From assembly GCF_033441515.1 (NCBI RefSeq), contig NZ_JAWQJT010000003.1, positions 1,798,001 through 1,862,000 of the forward strand: DNA of 64,000 bases. The letters run 5' to 3'. This DNA comes from Amycolatopsis solani (lineage in GTDB: Bacteria > Actinomycetota > Actinomycetes > Mycobacteriales > Pseudonocardiaceae). Each line of letters starts with the position of its first letter. Within the stretch, counting starts at the first letter, position 1. Below are positions 16,697 through 25,502 of this stretch, in pieces. The position numbers and the translations under genes were made by a program. A model generated the notes under the pieces. It did no database searches. It saw only the letters and a program-made list of their open reading frames with translations, and was not told the DNA's origin.

Positions 16697-19102
16697 TCAG
16701 GCCTGTCCCTCGATCGGCTGATTCCGCCGGGCCAGCACCACGACGTCCACCGCGAGCAGCAGCACGGCGCACGACGCGATCACCTGCCCGGCGACGGTCG
16801 AGTGCTCCACGACGGCCACGAACGTCGGCGCGAGGACGCCCGCGAGGCCGGCGGTCCCGGTCGCCAGCACGGCCCACGCGACGCCGGGCACCGCCACGGC
16901 GACGACCGGGACGAACACGGCCAGCACCGCCCCGAGCACGAAGTAGGCGGCGGCGCGCCCGGCCTCGCTGTCGCTGTGCTGCGCGAGCTCGGCCAGCTGT
17001 ATGAGCCAGGCGGCGGCGAGGACGACCCCGAGCCCGACCGCGGCCCACGCCGGCCACCCGCCGGCCCGTTTCGCTGGTTTCGCTGGTTTCGCGGCGTTCC
17101 GGCGGAGGACGACCGGAGCGCAGACAGCCGCGATCGTCCAGGCGATGTGCGCGAGGAGGAGGAAGGTGAAGCCGGTACCGAGCTCGGCGTCGCCGTTCTG
17201 GGTGAGGGTGATCGTCTCGGTGAGGAAGCGGAGGAGCCCGAACAGGGCGGCGAGGCCGGCGCCGAGGAGGAGGGCGGGGCCGGTGCGGGCGCGCGTCCGG
17301 GGCGCGAGGGTGAGGATGCCGGCGAGCGTCGCGGACGCGGCCACGATCCCGACGTAGGTCTCCATGCCGGGGCGGTAGTAGGTGAGGGGTTCGCCGTAGC
17401 GGTAGTCGAGCCCGAGCCCGACGACGCCGAAGACGGCACCGGTGATCGCGGCGACCCCGCCGAACCCGCCCACCGGATCGACCGAGCCGGACTCAGCTCC
17501 GGCTCCGGCTCCGGCTTCCGACGCGGGCTCGGCTCCGACGGCCGGTGCTGCGGGGGCCGGTGCGGGTGCGGGCTCCGGTTCGGGCTTGGCTCCGGTTTCC
17601 GGCGCTGGCTCGGCTCCGGCAGTGCGCCCCAATGTGGCGTTGGTTGCGTCAGACGCACCCAATGTGGCGTTCGGTGCGTCTGACGCACCGAACGCCACAT
17701 TGGGGCGCTTGGGGGGTGCGGGCGCGGGGTCCGGCGCCGGCACGGGTGCGGGCACAGGCGCGGCGGGCGGGGCGAGCTCGGCTGCAGGGGCAGCATCAGG
17801 AGCCGGCTCGGGTGCGGGCACTGGGGCGGGCGCGGGGTCTGGGGCGGGCGCAGGCGTGGGAGCCGGTGCCGGGAGCGGGAGCGCGGCGATCTCCACCTCC
17901 ACCACCACATCGCCGGTCGGGCCGCTCACCACCAGCTTGCCCCGGCGCGTGCCCTTCTCCCCCGCCGTCGCCGTCAGGTCCGCGGCGCCGTCGACCTCCG
18001 TCACCGCCATCCACGGGTGGGAAGCCTCGAACCGCACCTCCCGGGCCACCGGCGGCCCCAACGCCCGCAAGGTCGCCGTACCCGGCTCTCCCGCCGGGGC
18101 CGAAAGACGGATCACCGGCGAGTCGACCCGCACCGCCACGTCGCCCAATGCGTCCGAAGCCGCGGTCGCGATGTGCTCGATGTCCGTCGACGCCATCACC
18201 TTCAACGCCTCGAACGCGCCCATCGCCACCGGCAGGTTGTCGCTCGACAACCGGCGTCGCAGCTCCGCCACCGCGCCCAGTCGCGTGAACGGGTTCTCCG
18301 CCGCGATCGCGGCCGCCAGGTCGGCCGGGATCGGGGACGGCTTGATGCGCCGTCGCCTGCTCTTCGCCAGGTACAGCTCGCCCTGCATCTCGATGTCGCG
18401 GCTCGGCGTCTGCTTCGGGTTGCGCTCGCGGACGCGGTCGAACAGGTACTCGTACAGCTCCCCCAGCGCGATCCAGCCGTCCTCGTCGCGGTCGGCTTCG
18501 CCGGTGCGCAGGCCCTCCACCAGCGCCGACGTGAACACCGACGGCTGAGCCGGCTCGTCCGAGGCCAGCCGGGCGCCCTCGAACGCGTACTCGATCGAGT
18601 TCGACGCCGTGATCACCGCGCGGCCGCGGCCGCCGCGGAAGCTGTCCAGGACGTTCGCGTCACCCGACGAACGGACCGCCACGCCTTGGCCGAACGCCCC
18701 GCCGTAGCAGCAGTCCAGCAGCAGCACGATGCTGCGCGAGCGGCTCTGGCGGATGCACTGCTGGACGAACTGCGCGGGCACCGCCGTCGAACGCAACCGG
18801 TCCGGACGCGTGTTGCGCGCCGCGAAGTACAGCCCGCCCGTGTCGTCTTTCAAGCCGTGGCAGGAAAAGTGCAGCAGCAGGACGTCGTCCGGGCGGCCCT
18901 CGGCGCACAGGTCCTCGATCTCCGCCTGGACGACGTGCGCGGTCTCGTTGCGGACCACCTGGACGTCGAAGTCGCTGATGGTCCGGTCCGCGAGCACCCC
19001 GGCGAGGGCGTCGGCGTCCGCCGCGGGTGAGCCCAGCCGCTGCAGGCCCGCGTTGTCGTATTCGCCGTTCGCGACGATGAGCGCGCGCCTCCGCCCGGCC
19101 AT
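16697..19102 (-). CDS. Caspase-family protein with Ig-like domain and C-terminal membrane helices
   Basis: An 801-residue protein. Residues 1 to about 240 are a caspase-like (C14) peptidase domain with His82 (FSCHG) and Cys132 (LDCCYGG). Helical residues of about 255-305 follow, then an Ig/BACON-like beta domain (about 308-390, SPVIRLSAPAGEPG...). A Pro/Ala linker (about 390-545) contains an in-frame copy of an intergenic repeat at residues 467-492. About eight transmembrane helices end the protein (560-800). The caspase head should be cytoplasmic. The architecture resembles conflict-type proteases, but no partner sensor is seen apart from the S8 protease gene immediately downstream. Confidence 0.85.
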   Translation of the reverse strand: MAGRRRALIVANGEYDNAGLQRLGSPAADADALAGVLADRTISDFDVQVVRNETAHVVQAEIEDLCAEGRPDDVLLLHFSCHGLKDDTGGLYFAARNTRPDRLRSTAVPAQFVQQCIRQSRSRSIVLLLDCCYGGAFGQGVAVRSSGDANVLDSFRGGRGRAVITASNSIEYAFEGARLASDEPAQPSVFTSALVEGLRTGEADRDEDGWIALGELYEYLFDRVRERNPKQTPSRDIEMQGELYLAKSRRRRIKPSPIPADLAAAIAAENPFTRLGAVAELRRRLSSDNLPVAMGAFEALKVMASTDIEHIATAASDALGDVAVRVDSPVIRLSAPAGEPGTATLRALGPPVAREVRFEASHPWMAVTEVDGAADLTATAGEKGTRRGKLVVSGPTGDVVVEVEIAALPLPAPAPTPAPAPDPAPAPVPAPEPAPDAAPAAELAPPAAPVPAPVPAPDPAPAPPKRPNVAFGASDAPNATLGASDATNATLGRTAGAEPAPETGAKPEPEPAPAPAPAAPAVGAEPASEAGAGAGAESGSVDPVGGFGGVAAITGAVFGVVGLGLDYRYGEPLTYYRPGMETYVGIVAASATLAGILTLAPRTRARTGPALLLGAGLAALFGLLRFLTETITLTQNGDAELGTGFTFLLLAHIAWTIAAVCAPVVLRRNAAKPAKPAKRAGGWPAWAAVGLGVVLAAAWLIQLAELAQHSDSEAGRAAAYFVLGAVLAVFVPVVAVAVPGVAWAVLATGTAGLAGVLAPTFVAVVEHSTVAGQVIASCAVLLLAVDVVVLARRNQPIEGQA
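17628..17704. repeat. 30-bp-period element with 23-bp perfect palindrome, inside a CDS
   Basis: CCCAATGTGGCG begins at 17628 and again at 17658, exactly 30 bp apart. The second copy is the left arm (17658-17680) of a perfect 23-bp inverted repeat with a 1-nt loop (right arm 17682-17704). The same element lies between genes at 42360-42436. Here it is in frame in the caspase gene and encodes the NVAFGASDA / NATLGASDA part of the linker. Confidence 0.9.
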
Positions 19103-19109
19103 ATCCCCA

Positions 19110-19125
19110 GGAAACGCCCGTTTCC
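19110..19125. promoter_or_regulatory. Small palindrome upstream of caspase gene
   Basis: GGAAACG-CC-CGTTTCC is a perfect 7-bp inverted repeat 8 nt upstream of the caspase ATG. It could be an operator or a hairpin in a short 5' leader; function unknown. Confidence 0.4.
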
Positions 19126-19156
19126 GCCACTACGACAAGCAGCCGAACGGGCACAC

Positions 19157-20296
19157 CTATTCGGCGCCGGACCGGAAAATCGTTTCCTGCCCTTTGAGGC
19201 AGACGACGGCGTCGAAAGCGGCCGCCACGTCGACCGCGGGCGCCAGGTGCGCGTGCCGGATGCTCGTCCCCGCGGGACGGGCGACCACGCACGGCGCCTG
19301 GTCCGCGAGCACCGCCTCGACACTACCTTCCGCCGGCGCCTCCAATTCCTGCTCGAACATCCGGAACCCGAGCGGCGCGGATTCGTCGGGTACCAGGCCG
19401 GTCGTCGTGCCCGACACCGCCGTGAGCGCGAGCGCGAAGTAGCGATCGCCCAGTTCCGCGGCCAGGTGCGTGCCCGCCGACGGCGCCGTCATGCCGGGCA
19501 TCGGCGAGAACGGCACGCGCTGGAGGTGTCCGTTGTGGAGCATCAGGACGATCTTCTCGCCCGGGTGGAGCCGCCGCAGCAGCCGCACGGTCGCCGCCAT
19601 GTACGCGTCGCGCGACGAATTCTGCGGCTCCGGCGCCCGGCCCGCCATCAGCGCGTCCAGCTCGCGCAGGTAGAGGTCGATCCGCAAGGCACCCAAGGCG
19701 TGGTGCACGGCGGCCGCACCGTGGACCGCCACCGAGAGATGTCCATAAAGGACGGTCAACGCCGTGGTCGCCGCATCCCGCGCCTCGGCGCTCATCCCCT
19801 GGTACCGGCCAGGAGCGATCGCGCTGCTGACCGACGCGTACGGCTCGCACGCCGCCAGCGCCGCGTCCACAAGGGACACGTTGGCCGGGTCCACCCGCGT
19901 CAGGACTTCGCGGACCGCCTGCAGCGCGGGTACCGGCGAACCCGCCGAGCTCGGCACGTCCAGCCCGGCGAACCGGACACCGCGCCCGCGCAGCCAGGTC
20001 AGCATCGAATGCACCTCCGCCGAATTGCCCAGGCCGAAGGTGAAGCCGTCGCGCGCGATGTCGGCGACGTCACCCGGCCCGCCCCGCAGCCAGGTGTCGA
20101 CCAGGTGCCCCTCGGGAAACCCGCCCTCGAACCCGAGGACGGTGAACCCGCGCTCCTCGACGAGGTGGCGCAGCAGGCGGTCGCGCAGCGCGCCGAACTC
20201 GCGGATGTGATGGTTGTTCTCACCGATCGCGACGACCTCGGCGTCGCCGATCAGGCCGGCGAGGGAAGCGACGGCGACGGACTCGGTTTCTGGCAT
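19157..20296 (-). CDS. Erythromycin esterase-like protein
   Basis: A 379-residue member of the erythromycin esterase (EreA/EreB) family, metal-independent hydrolases that in some cases open macrolide lactones; many actinobacterial members have unknown substrates. Family motifs are visible: AIGENNHHIREF near residue 24, with the Glu and His of the active centre, LGFEGGFPEG near 60, and HNGHLQR near 255. The length is normal. ATG 20296 is chosen for its fit to the family start. It lies only 31 bp from a divergent TetR gene, which is its likely regulator. Macrolide resistance is possible but not shown. Confidence 0.85.
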   Translation of the reverse strand: MPETESVAVASLAGLIGDAEVVAIGENNHHIREFGALRDRLLRHLVEERGFTVLGFEGGFPEGHLVDTWLRGGPGDVADIARDGFTFGLGNSAEVHSMLTWLRGRGVRFAGLDVPSSAGSPVPALQAVREVLTRVDPANVSLVDAALAACEPYASVSSAIAPGRYQGMSAEARDAATTALTVLYGHLSVAVHGAAAVHHALGALRIDLYLRELDALMAGRAPEPQNSSRDAYMAATVRLLRRLHPGEKIVLMLHNGHLQRVPFSPMPGMTAPSAGTHLAAELGDRYFALALTAVSGTTTGLVPDESAPLGFRMFEQELEAPAEGSVEAVLADQAPCVVARPAGTSIRHAHLAPAVDVAAAFDAVVCLKGQETIFRSGAE

Positions 20297-20327
20297 ACTG
20301 GGCACACTAACGCAACAGGAGTAGCAG

Positions 20328-20963
20328 TTGGCAACCGAGATTTCCGGCACGCGCAGACCGGGCGGCCGCACCGAGCGGACCCGCCTCGCCGCGCTGAACG
20401 CCACCCTGGAACTGCTCGGGGAGCGCGGCTACGCCGAACTGACCGTCGAGGCGGTCGCCGACCGCTCCGGGGTGCACAAGACGACGCTGTACCGCCGGTG
20501 GGAATCCGCCGAAGGCCTGGTCGCGGCCGCGCTGCTGATGGGCACCGAGCAGGAGTGGACCGCGCCGGACACCGGTTCGCTCGAGGGCGACCTGCGCGAG
20601 GTCAACCTGGAGCTCGTCCACTACTTCACCTCACCGGGCGAGCGCGAGCTGCCGACCGCGTCGATCTCGGCCGCGTTCCTCTCCGCCCGCGCCGCGGACG
20701 CCCTGCGCGAGTTCTACGTCGACCGCCACGCCCGCTCCGCGCCCATCGTCGACCGAGCCGTCGAGCGCGGCGAGGTCCCGGCGGGCACGGACCCGGTCGA
20801 GGTCGTGCGGGTGGCCTGCGGGCCGGTCTTCTACCGCCTGTTCGTCTCCCGGGAAGGCGTGACACCGAGGGACGCGGGAGTCGCGGCCGCGGCCGCCGCG
20901 GCGGCCGCGAAAGCCGGGGTGTTCACGGCAGCGGACGGCGGAACCGCACCACATCGAGGGTGA
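20328..20963 (+). CDS. TetR-family regulator
   Basis: A 211-residue TetR protein. The N-terminal helix-turn-helix (ELTVEAVADRSGVHKTTLYRRWES, about residues 38-62) is canonical; the C-terminal ligand domain ends in an Ala-rich tail. The start is TTG at 20328, supported by AGGAG (20317-20321) 6 nt upstream. The 31-bp divergent gap to the erythromycin esterase-like gene should contain both promoters and the operator. Its 3' end overlaps the convergent GNAT gene by 41 nt. Confidence 0.88.
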   Translation: MATEISGTRRPGGRTERTRLAALNATLELLGERGYAELTVEAVADRSGVHKTTLYRRWESAEGLVAAALLMGTEQEWTAPDTGSLEGDLREVNLELVHYFTSPGERELPTASISAAFLSARAADALREFYVDRHARSAPIVDRAVERGEVPAGTDPVEVVRVACGPVFYRLFVSREGVTPRDAGVAAAAAAAAAKAGVFTAADGGTAPHRG

Positions 20964-21381
20964 CGTCGCCGAGCGTCTCGGTGGCGGTTTCGCCGTCGGC
21001 CCGCCAGCCCTGCCGGACGTAGAAGGCCTTCGCCCGTTCGTTGGTCGCCAGCACCCACAGCACGGCGTCCCCGGACAGTTCTTCGAGAACGCGGTCGTGC
21101 AGCGCCCGGCCCAGGCCGCGTCCCCAGCACCGCGGCAGCAGGTACAGCGCGTAGAGCTGCTCCGGCCCGAACGCGGCGAACCCCACGACGGCTCGCGCCT
21201 CTTCGGCGACCAGCAGCCGTCCCCCGGCGGCCAGGCGCTCCGCCCAGGTGGCGGCCTGTTCGCCGGCCGAGAGGCGCGCGAGGAAGCCGTCCGGCAGCAG
21301 GCCCGCGTACGCGGCCCGCCAGGACGCCACGTGGACCTCGCCGATCGCCGGGGTGTCGGCGGGCGTGGCCCGGCGGATCAG
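20923..21381 (-). CDS. GNAT N-acetyltransferase (probable CTG start)
   Basis: A 152-residue GNAT acetyltransferase. The acetyl-CoA motif reads LYLLPRCWGRGLGRALHDRVLEEL (about residues 77-100), followed by the usual LWVLATNERAKAFYVRQGW. The fold begins at IRRATPADTPAIGEVHVASWR, directly after a CTG codon (21381) that overlaps the recG stop (CTGA). No ATG, GTG or TTG lies nearby upstream in this frame, and GGAG stands about 5 nt before the CTG, so a rare CTG start coupled to recG is the best model. The substrate is unknown. It overlaps the convergent TetR gene by 41 nt. Confidence 0.75.
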   Translation of the reverse strand: MIRRATPADTPAIGEVHVASWRAAYAGLLPDGFLARLSAGEQAATWAERLAAGGRLLVAEEARAVVGFAAFGPEQLYALYLLPRCWGRGLGRALHDRVLEELSGDAVLWVLATNERAKAFYVRQGWRADGETATETLGDVTLDVVRFRRPLP

Positions 21382-23531
21382 CTCTTCTCCAGGTACTCCG
21401 CCCGGTCGACGTCGACGACGTCGTCGACCATCTGGGCCAGCCCCCGGTACTTCTTCAGCTCCGGGTCCTTCTCGACGATCTCCTGCGCGCTCTGCCGGGA
21501 CGCCGCGATGACGTCCTCGTCGCGCAGCAGCGACAGCAGCTTGAGCGTGGACCGCTTCCCCGACTGGGCCGCGCCGAGGATGTCGCCCTCCCGTCGCAGC
21601 TCCAGGTCCAGGCGGGACAGCTCGAAGCCGTCCGTGGTGGACTCGACCGCCGCCAGGCGTTCGCGCGTTGCGGTGCCGTCGAGGGTCTCGGTGACCAGGA
21701 GGCACAGGCCCGGCACGCTGCCCCGGCCGACGCGGCCGCGCAGCTGGTGCAGCTGGCTGACGCCGAAGCGGTCGGCGTCCATGATCACCATCGCGGTCGC
21801 GTTCGGCACGTTCACGCCGACCTCGATGACGGTGGTCGCCACGAGGACGTCGAGCTTGGCCGCCGAGAACGCGCGCATCACCGCGTCCTTGTCGTCCGGG
21901 GGCATCCGGCCGTGCAGCACGCCGATCTTCAGGCCCTGCAGCGGGCCGTGCTCCAGCTCGGGCGCGACCTCGAGGACCGCGAGCGGCGGCCGCTTGTCGC
22001 TCTTGTCCGACGGCGGCTCGTCGCCGATCCGCGGGCACACCACGTACGCCTGGTGCCCCTTGCCGACTTCTTCGCGCACGCGCTGCCAGATCCGCTCGAA
22101 CCAGGCCGGCTTCTCCGCGACCGGCACGACCGTGGTCGCGATCGGCGAGCGCCCGACCGGCATCTCGCGCAGCGCGGACACCTCCAGGTCGCCGTACACG
22201 GTCATCGCGACCGTGCGCGGGATCGGCGTCGCCGTCATGACCAGGACGTGCGGGCTGGTGTCGCCGGCGCCGCGGGTGCGCAGCGCGTCCCGCTGCTCGA
22301 CGCCGAAGCGGTGCTGTTCGTCGACGACGGCGAGGCCGAGGTCGGCGAACTCGACGTGGTCCTGGATCAGCGCGTGCGTGCCGACGACGATCCCGGCCTC
22401 GCCGCTGACGATCTCCAGCAGCGACTTCTTGCGTTCCTTCGCGCCCATCGACCCGGTGAGCAGCGTCACGCGGGTGGCGTTCTCCGCGGCACCCAGCTCG
22501 CCGGCCTGGCCGAGGTCGCCGAGCATTTCCCGCAGCGAACGCGCGTGCTGCGCGGCGAGGACCTCGGTGGGCGCCAGCATCGCCGCCTGCCGCCCGTTGT
22601 CGACGACCTGCAGCATCGCCCGCAGCGCGACGACCGTCTTGCCGGAGCCGACCTCGCCCTGCAGCAGCCGGTTCATCGGGTGTTCGGAAGCGAGGTCCGC
22701 GGCGATCTCGTCGCCGATCCCCCGCTGCCCCGCGGTCAGGTCGAACGGCAGCCGCTTGTCGAAGGCGTCCATCAGGCCGCCGCTGACGTGCGGGTTCGGC
22801 TTCGCCGGCCGGGAGATCGCCGAGTGGCGACGCTGCGCGAAGATCAGCTGGACGGCCATGGCCTCGTCCCACTTGAGCCGCTTCTTCGACGCCTCCAGGT
22901 GCGCCCAGTTCTCCGGGCGGTGGATGCCGTGCAGCGCGGTGTCGAGGTCGGACAGCTTGTGCAGCCGCCGCAGCTCGGCGGGCATCGGGTCGTCGTCGAC
23001 CTCGAGGACGTCGAGGACCTGCCGGACGCACTTGGCGATCGACCACGTCGGCATGCCCTGCGCCGCCGGGTAGACCGGGATGATCGCGGCGAGGAAGTTG
23101 TCCATCGCCTCGGCTTCGTTCTCGGCGTCGAACAGCTCGTACTCGGGGTTGGTCAGCTGCAGGGTGTCGCGGAAGGCGGACACCTTGCCGGCGAAGAGGC
23201 CGGTCTTGCCGGGGACGAGGTCCTTCTCCCGCCAGGCCTGGTTGAAGAAGGCGCAGGTGAGCCGGCGTTTCCCGTCGGTGATCACCATGTCGAGGATGGT
23301 GCCGTTGCGTGCCTTCATCCGGCGCTTGCTCACCTTTTCGACGCGCGCCAGCACGGTGGCGTGCTCGCCCAGCTCGAGGCCGGCGATGTCGGTGAGCTCG
23401 CCGCGCTCGGCGTAGCGGCGCGGGTAGTGGCGCAGCAGGTCGCTGACCGTTTCGATGTCCAACGACGTGGCGAGCGCCTTCGCCGTCTTGGCGCCCAGCA
23501 GCAACGGGAGCTTGTCGCGCAGTCCGGCCAT
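21378..23531 (-). CDS. recG: ATP-dependent DNA helicase RecG
   Basis: A 717-residue helicase that remodels stalled replication forks and branch-migrates Holliday junctions. The N-terminal wedge (OB) domain lies at about 1-190. Helicase motifs follow: Walker A GEVGSGKTVVAL, DEQH box VVDEQHRFGVEQR, MTATPIPRT, VCPRIGDEP and QLRGRVGRG. The length is normal. ATG 23531 lies just after the DAK2-protein gene on the same strand (gap 4 nt), as in mycobacteria where recG follows the DAK2 gene. Confidence 0.96.
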   Translation of the reverse strand: MAGLRDKLPLLLGAKTAKALATSLDIETVSDLLRHYPRRYAERGELTDIAGLELGEHATVLARVEKVSKRRMKARNGTILDMVITDGKRRLTCAFFNQAWREKDLVPGKTGLFAGKVSAFRDTLQLTNPEYELFDAENEAEAMDNFLAAIIPVYPAAQGMPTWSIAKCVRQVLDVLEVDDDPMPAELRRLHKLSDLDTALHGIHRPENWAHLEASKKRLKWDEAMAVQLIFAQRRHSAISRPAKPNPHVSGGLMDAFDKRLPFDLTAGQRGIGDEIAADLASEHPMNRLLQGEVGSGKTVVALRAMLQVVDNGRQAAMLAPTEVLAAQHARSLREMLGDLGQAGELGAAENATRVTLLTGSMGAKERKKSLLEIVSGEAGIVVGTHALIQDHVEFADLGLAVVDEQHRFGVEQRDALRTRGAGDTSPHVLVMTATPIPRTVAMTVYGDLEVSALREMPVGRSPIATTVVPVAEKPAWFERIWQRVREEVGKGHQAYVVCPRIGDEPPSDKSDKRPPLAVLEVAPELEHGPLQGLKIGVLHGRMPPDDKDAVMRAFSAAKLDVLVATTVIEVGVNVPNATAMVIMDADRFGVSQLHQLRGRVGRGSVPGLCLLVTETLDGTATRERLAAVESTTDGFELSRLDLELRREGDILGAAQSGKRSTLKLLSLLRDEDVIAASRQSAQEIVEKDPELKKYRGLAQMVDDVVDVDRAEYLEKS

Positions 23532-23535
23532 CTCG

Positions 23536-25113
23536 CTATTCGACTCCCATCAGCAGCACGGCGCCGGTCTGGCCGCTGGCGTAGCTGGTCAGCTCCACCT
23601 CGGGGTGCTCCACCCGCAGCTGCTCCGCGAGCTCCCCGGCGACCCCGGGCGGGGCCGCGGCACCGCTCAGCACCGTCACGAGCTCGCCGCCGAGGGCCAG
23701 CATGCGGTTCAGCACGTTCATCGCGGCGGCGACCAGGTTCGTCTCCGACGCGGGCGCCGGCTCGATCAGGACCACCTCGTCGTCGACCAGGCCCACGACG
23801 TCACCGGACTGGGCCCGGCCCACCCAGGTTAGCGACTCCTCCTGCGCGATCCGCAGTTCGCCACGCCTGGTCGCGGCGGCGGCTTCGGCCATCGCGACGA
23901 CGTCGTCGTTGGTGCGGCGGCCGGCGTCGTGCACGGCGAGGGCGGCCAGCACCTGCACCGGCGACACGCAGGGGATGACCACGACGTCCCGGTCGGCGGC
24001 GATGGCGTGCCCGGCCGCGGTGTCGACCGCCGCGGTCAGCGCGACGCTGCCGGGCAGCACCGTGACGTGCTGCCCGGCGGCCTCGTTGAGCAGGCTGATC
24101 ATGTCTTCGACGCTCGGCGTCTCGCCCTCGGGCACGGCGAGCACCGGGATGCTCTCGGCGCGCAGCAGCTCGGCCAGCCCGCCACCGTGGACCACGGCGA
24201 CGACCGTCCGGTCGATCCCGCCGCCCGGCTCGATCGGCGTCGGCGTGAGCAGCGGCTCGACGCGGATCTTGCGCGGGCGGCCGAGAGTGAGCCCTGCCTC
24301 GATGGCGGCGCCGATGTCGGCGCAGTGGACGTGCACGGCGTGGCTGCCCGAGCCGTCGCCGGCCACGGTGACGCTGTCGCCGAGGCCGCTCAGCTCCTTG
24401 CGCAGGGTCGGCAGGCTCGCCTCGTCGACGCCGTCGAGGAGGTACATGACCTCCCAGGCGTAGGCCTCGGCGTGCGGGACGGCGTGGACTTCGAGGGCGT
24501 GGAACTGCTCGAGCGCGGTGCCGGTGAGCACCCCGACCAGCGCGTCGAGCACGGCGACGAGCCCGCGCGCGCCGGCGTCGACGACCCCGGCCCTGGCCAG
24601 CGCGGGCAGCTGCAGGGGCGTCTTCTCGAGGGCGTCCGCGGCTTCTTCCGCCGCCTTCCGCGCGACTTCGCCGAGCGAACGCGTGTCACCGCGCACGGCG
24701 AGGGCGACGGCGTGCAGGACGGTCAGGATGGTCCCGGCGACCGGGCGGCTGACGGCGCCGGTGGCGACCTCGTCGGCGTGCCCGAGCGCCTCGGCCAGCC
24801 ACGCGCCGTCGAGGTCGCCGCGGGCGCTGTCGGCCAGCCCGCGCACGACCTGGGACAGGATCACGCCGGAGTTGCCCTTGGCCGAGGCGACCGCGCCGCG
24901 CGCGAGGACCTTCAGCGCTTCGGCGGCGTCTTTCGGTTGCGCCGCTTCGAGTTCCTTCGCCGCGCCGGTCATCGTGAAGAGCATGTTGGAGCCGGTGTCG
25001 GAGTCCGCGACGGGGTAGACGTTGATCTCGTCGATGGCCGGGCGCAGGCTCGCGAGACTGTGCACGCAACCCGACGCCCAGGCCGACACCGCCGCCGTGT
25101 CCAGCACCCGCAC
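23536..25113 (-). CDS. DAK2-domain protein (YloV/FakA-like)
   Basis: A 525-residue protein with an N-terminal DAK2/DhaL ATP-binding domain ([15 protein letters not shown] near residue 30, plus [10 protein letters not shown]) and a C-terminal DegV-like half with a central FakA-type region. By homology with FakA of Firmicutes it could phosphorylate fatty acids bound to a DegV partner, but this has not been settled for actinobacteria. GTG 25113 is chosen because AGGAGG stands 7 nt upstream; the longer open frame crosses the divergent rpmB promoter region. It sits 4 nt before recG and divergent from rpmB, an order shared with many actinobacteria. Confidence 0.85.
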   Translation of the reverse strand: MRVLDTAAVSAWASGCVHSLASLRPAIDEINVYPVADSDTGSNMLFTMTGAAKELEAAQPKDAAEALKVLARGAVASAKGNSGVILSQVVRGLADSARGDLDGAWLAEALGHADEVATGAVSRPVAGTILTVLHAVALAVRGDTRSLGEVARKAAEEAADALEKTPLQLPALARAGVVDAGARGLVAVLDALVGVLTGTALEQFHALEVHAVPHAEAYAWEVMYLLDGVDEASLPTLRKELSGLGDSVTVAGDGSGSHAVHVHCADIGAAIEAGLTLGRPRKIRVEPLLTPTPIEPGGGIDRTVVAVVHGGGLAELLRAESIPVLAVPEGETPSVEDMISLLNEAAGQHVTVLPGSVALTAAVDTAAGHAIAADRDVVVIPCVSPVQVLAALAVHDAGRRTNDDVVAMAEAAAATRRGELRIAQEESLTWVGRAQSGDVVGLVDDEVVLIEPAPASETNLVAAAMNVLNRMLALGGELVTVLSGAAAPPGVAGELAEQLRVEHPEVELTSYASGQTGAVLLMGVE

Positions 25114-25181
25114 CCCGTAACCTCCTGACCGGTCTTCCGGCAGCGTATCGACCCGGTGCCGAGACCCTCGATCGCAGTAGT

Positions 25182-25187
25182 TACTAT
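25182..25187 (+). promoter_or_regulatory. Likely -10 element of rpmB
   Basis: TACTAT fits an actinobacterial -10 box and would place the transcript start near 25194, giving a 5' leader of about 54 nt before rpmB. No good -35 box is seen. Confidence 0.5.
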
Positions 25188-25205
25188 GGTCGAGTTGCCC
25201 AGTGC

Positions 25206-25232
25206 ATCTGGGCTCATCTCTATGACCCAGAT
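25206..25232 (+). promoter_or_regulatory. Stem-loop in the rpmB 5' leader
   Basis: ATCTGGG(C)TCAT pairs with ATGACCCAGAT around a CTCT loop: 11 bp with one bulged C. The hairpin ends 2 nt before the Shine-Dalgarno AAAGGAG. Autogenous control by a ribosomal protein is possible. Confidence 0.5.
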
Positions 25233-25247
25233 CCAAAGGAGTTCGAC

Positions 25248-25439
25248 GTGGCTGCCGTGTGCGACGTCTGTGGCAAGGGACCCGGCTTCGGCAAGTCGGT
25301 CTCGCACTCCCACCGCCGTACCAACCGCCGGTGGAACCCGAACATCCAGACCGTCCACGCCAAGGTGGGTGTGTCCCAGCGCAAGCGCTTGAACGTGTGC
25401 ACCTCGTGCATCAAGGCGGGCAAGGTCGTTCGCGGCTGA
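25248..25439 (+). CDS. rpmB: 50S ribosomal protein L28, zinc-binding type
   Basis: A 63-residue ribosomal protein of the large subunit. Two CxxC pairs ([18 protein letters not shown] at the start and CTSCIKAGK near the end) form the zinc site of the C+ type; actinobacteria often also have a zinc-free paralogue induced by zinc starvation. The GTG start follows AAAGGAG by 6 nt. It is transcribed alone, divergent from the DAK2-recG genes, and ends at a strong intrinsic terminator. Confidence 0.96.
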   Translation: MAAVCDVCGKGPGFGKSVSHSHRRTNRRWNPNIQTVHAKVGVSQRKRLNVCTSCIKAGKVVRG

Positions 25440-25454
25440 GGCGAGAAGTTTCGG

Positions 25455-25492
25455 AAATGGCGGGTGCTCCTCGGGGCACCCGCCATTTTTTT
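25455..25492 (+). terminator. Rho-independent terminator of rpmB
   Basis: A 13-bp perfect stem (25455-25467 with 25476-25488, 8-nt loop) runs into a T-tract (seven T, 25486-25492). It lies 15 nt after the rpmB stop and is the only classical U-tailed terminator I see in the window. Confidence 0.93.
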
Positions 25493-25502
25493 GCGCGCGG
25501 CC

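Noticed and set aside
12721..17004. A plus-strand open frame of over 1400 codons opposite pyc and the S8 gene.
   Set aside because: It is antisense to genes with clear domains, is Arg/Val/Asp-rich with no family features, and arises from third-position GC on the other strand.
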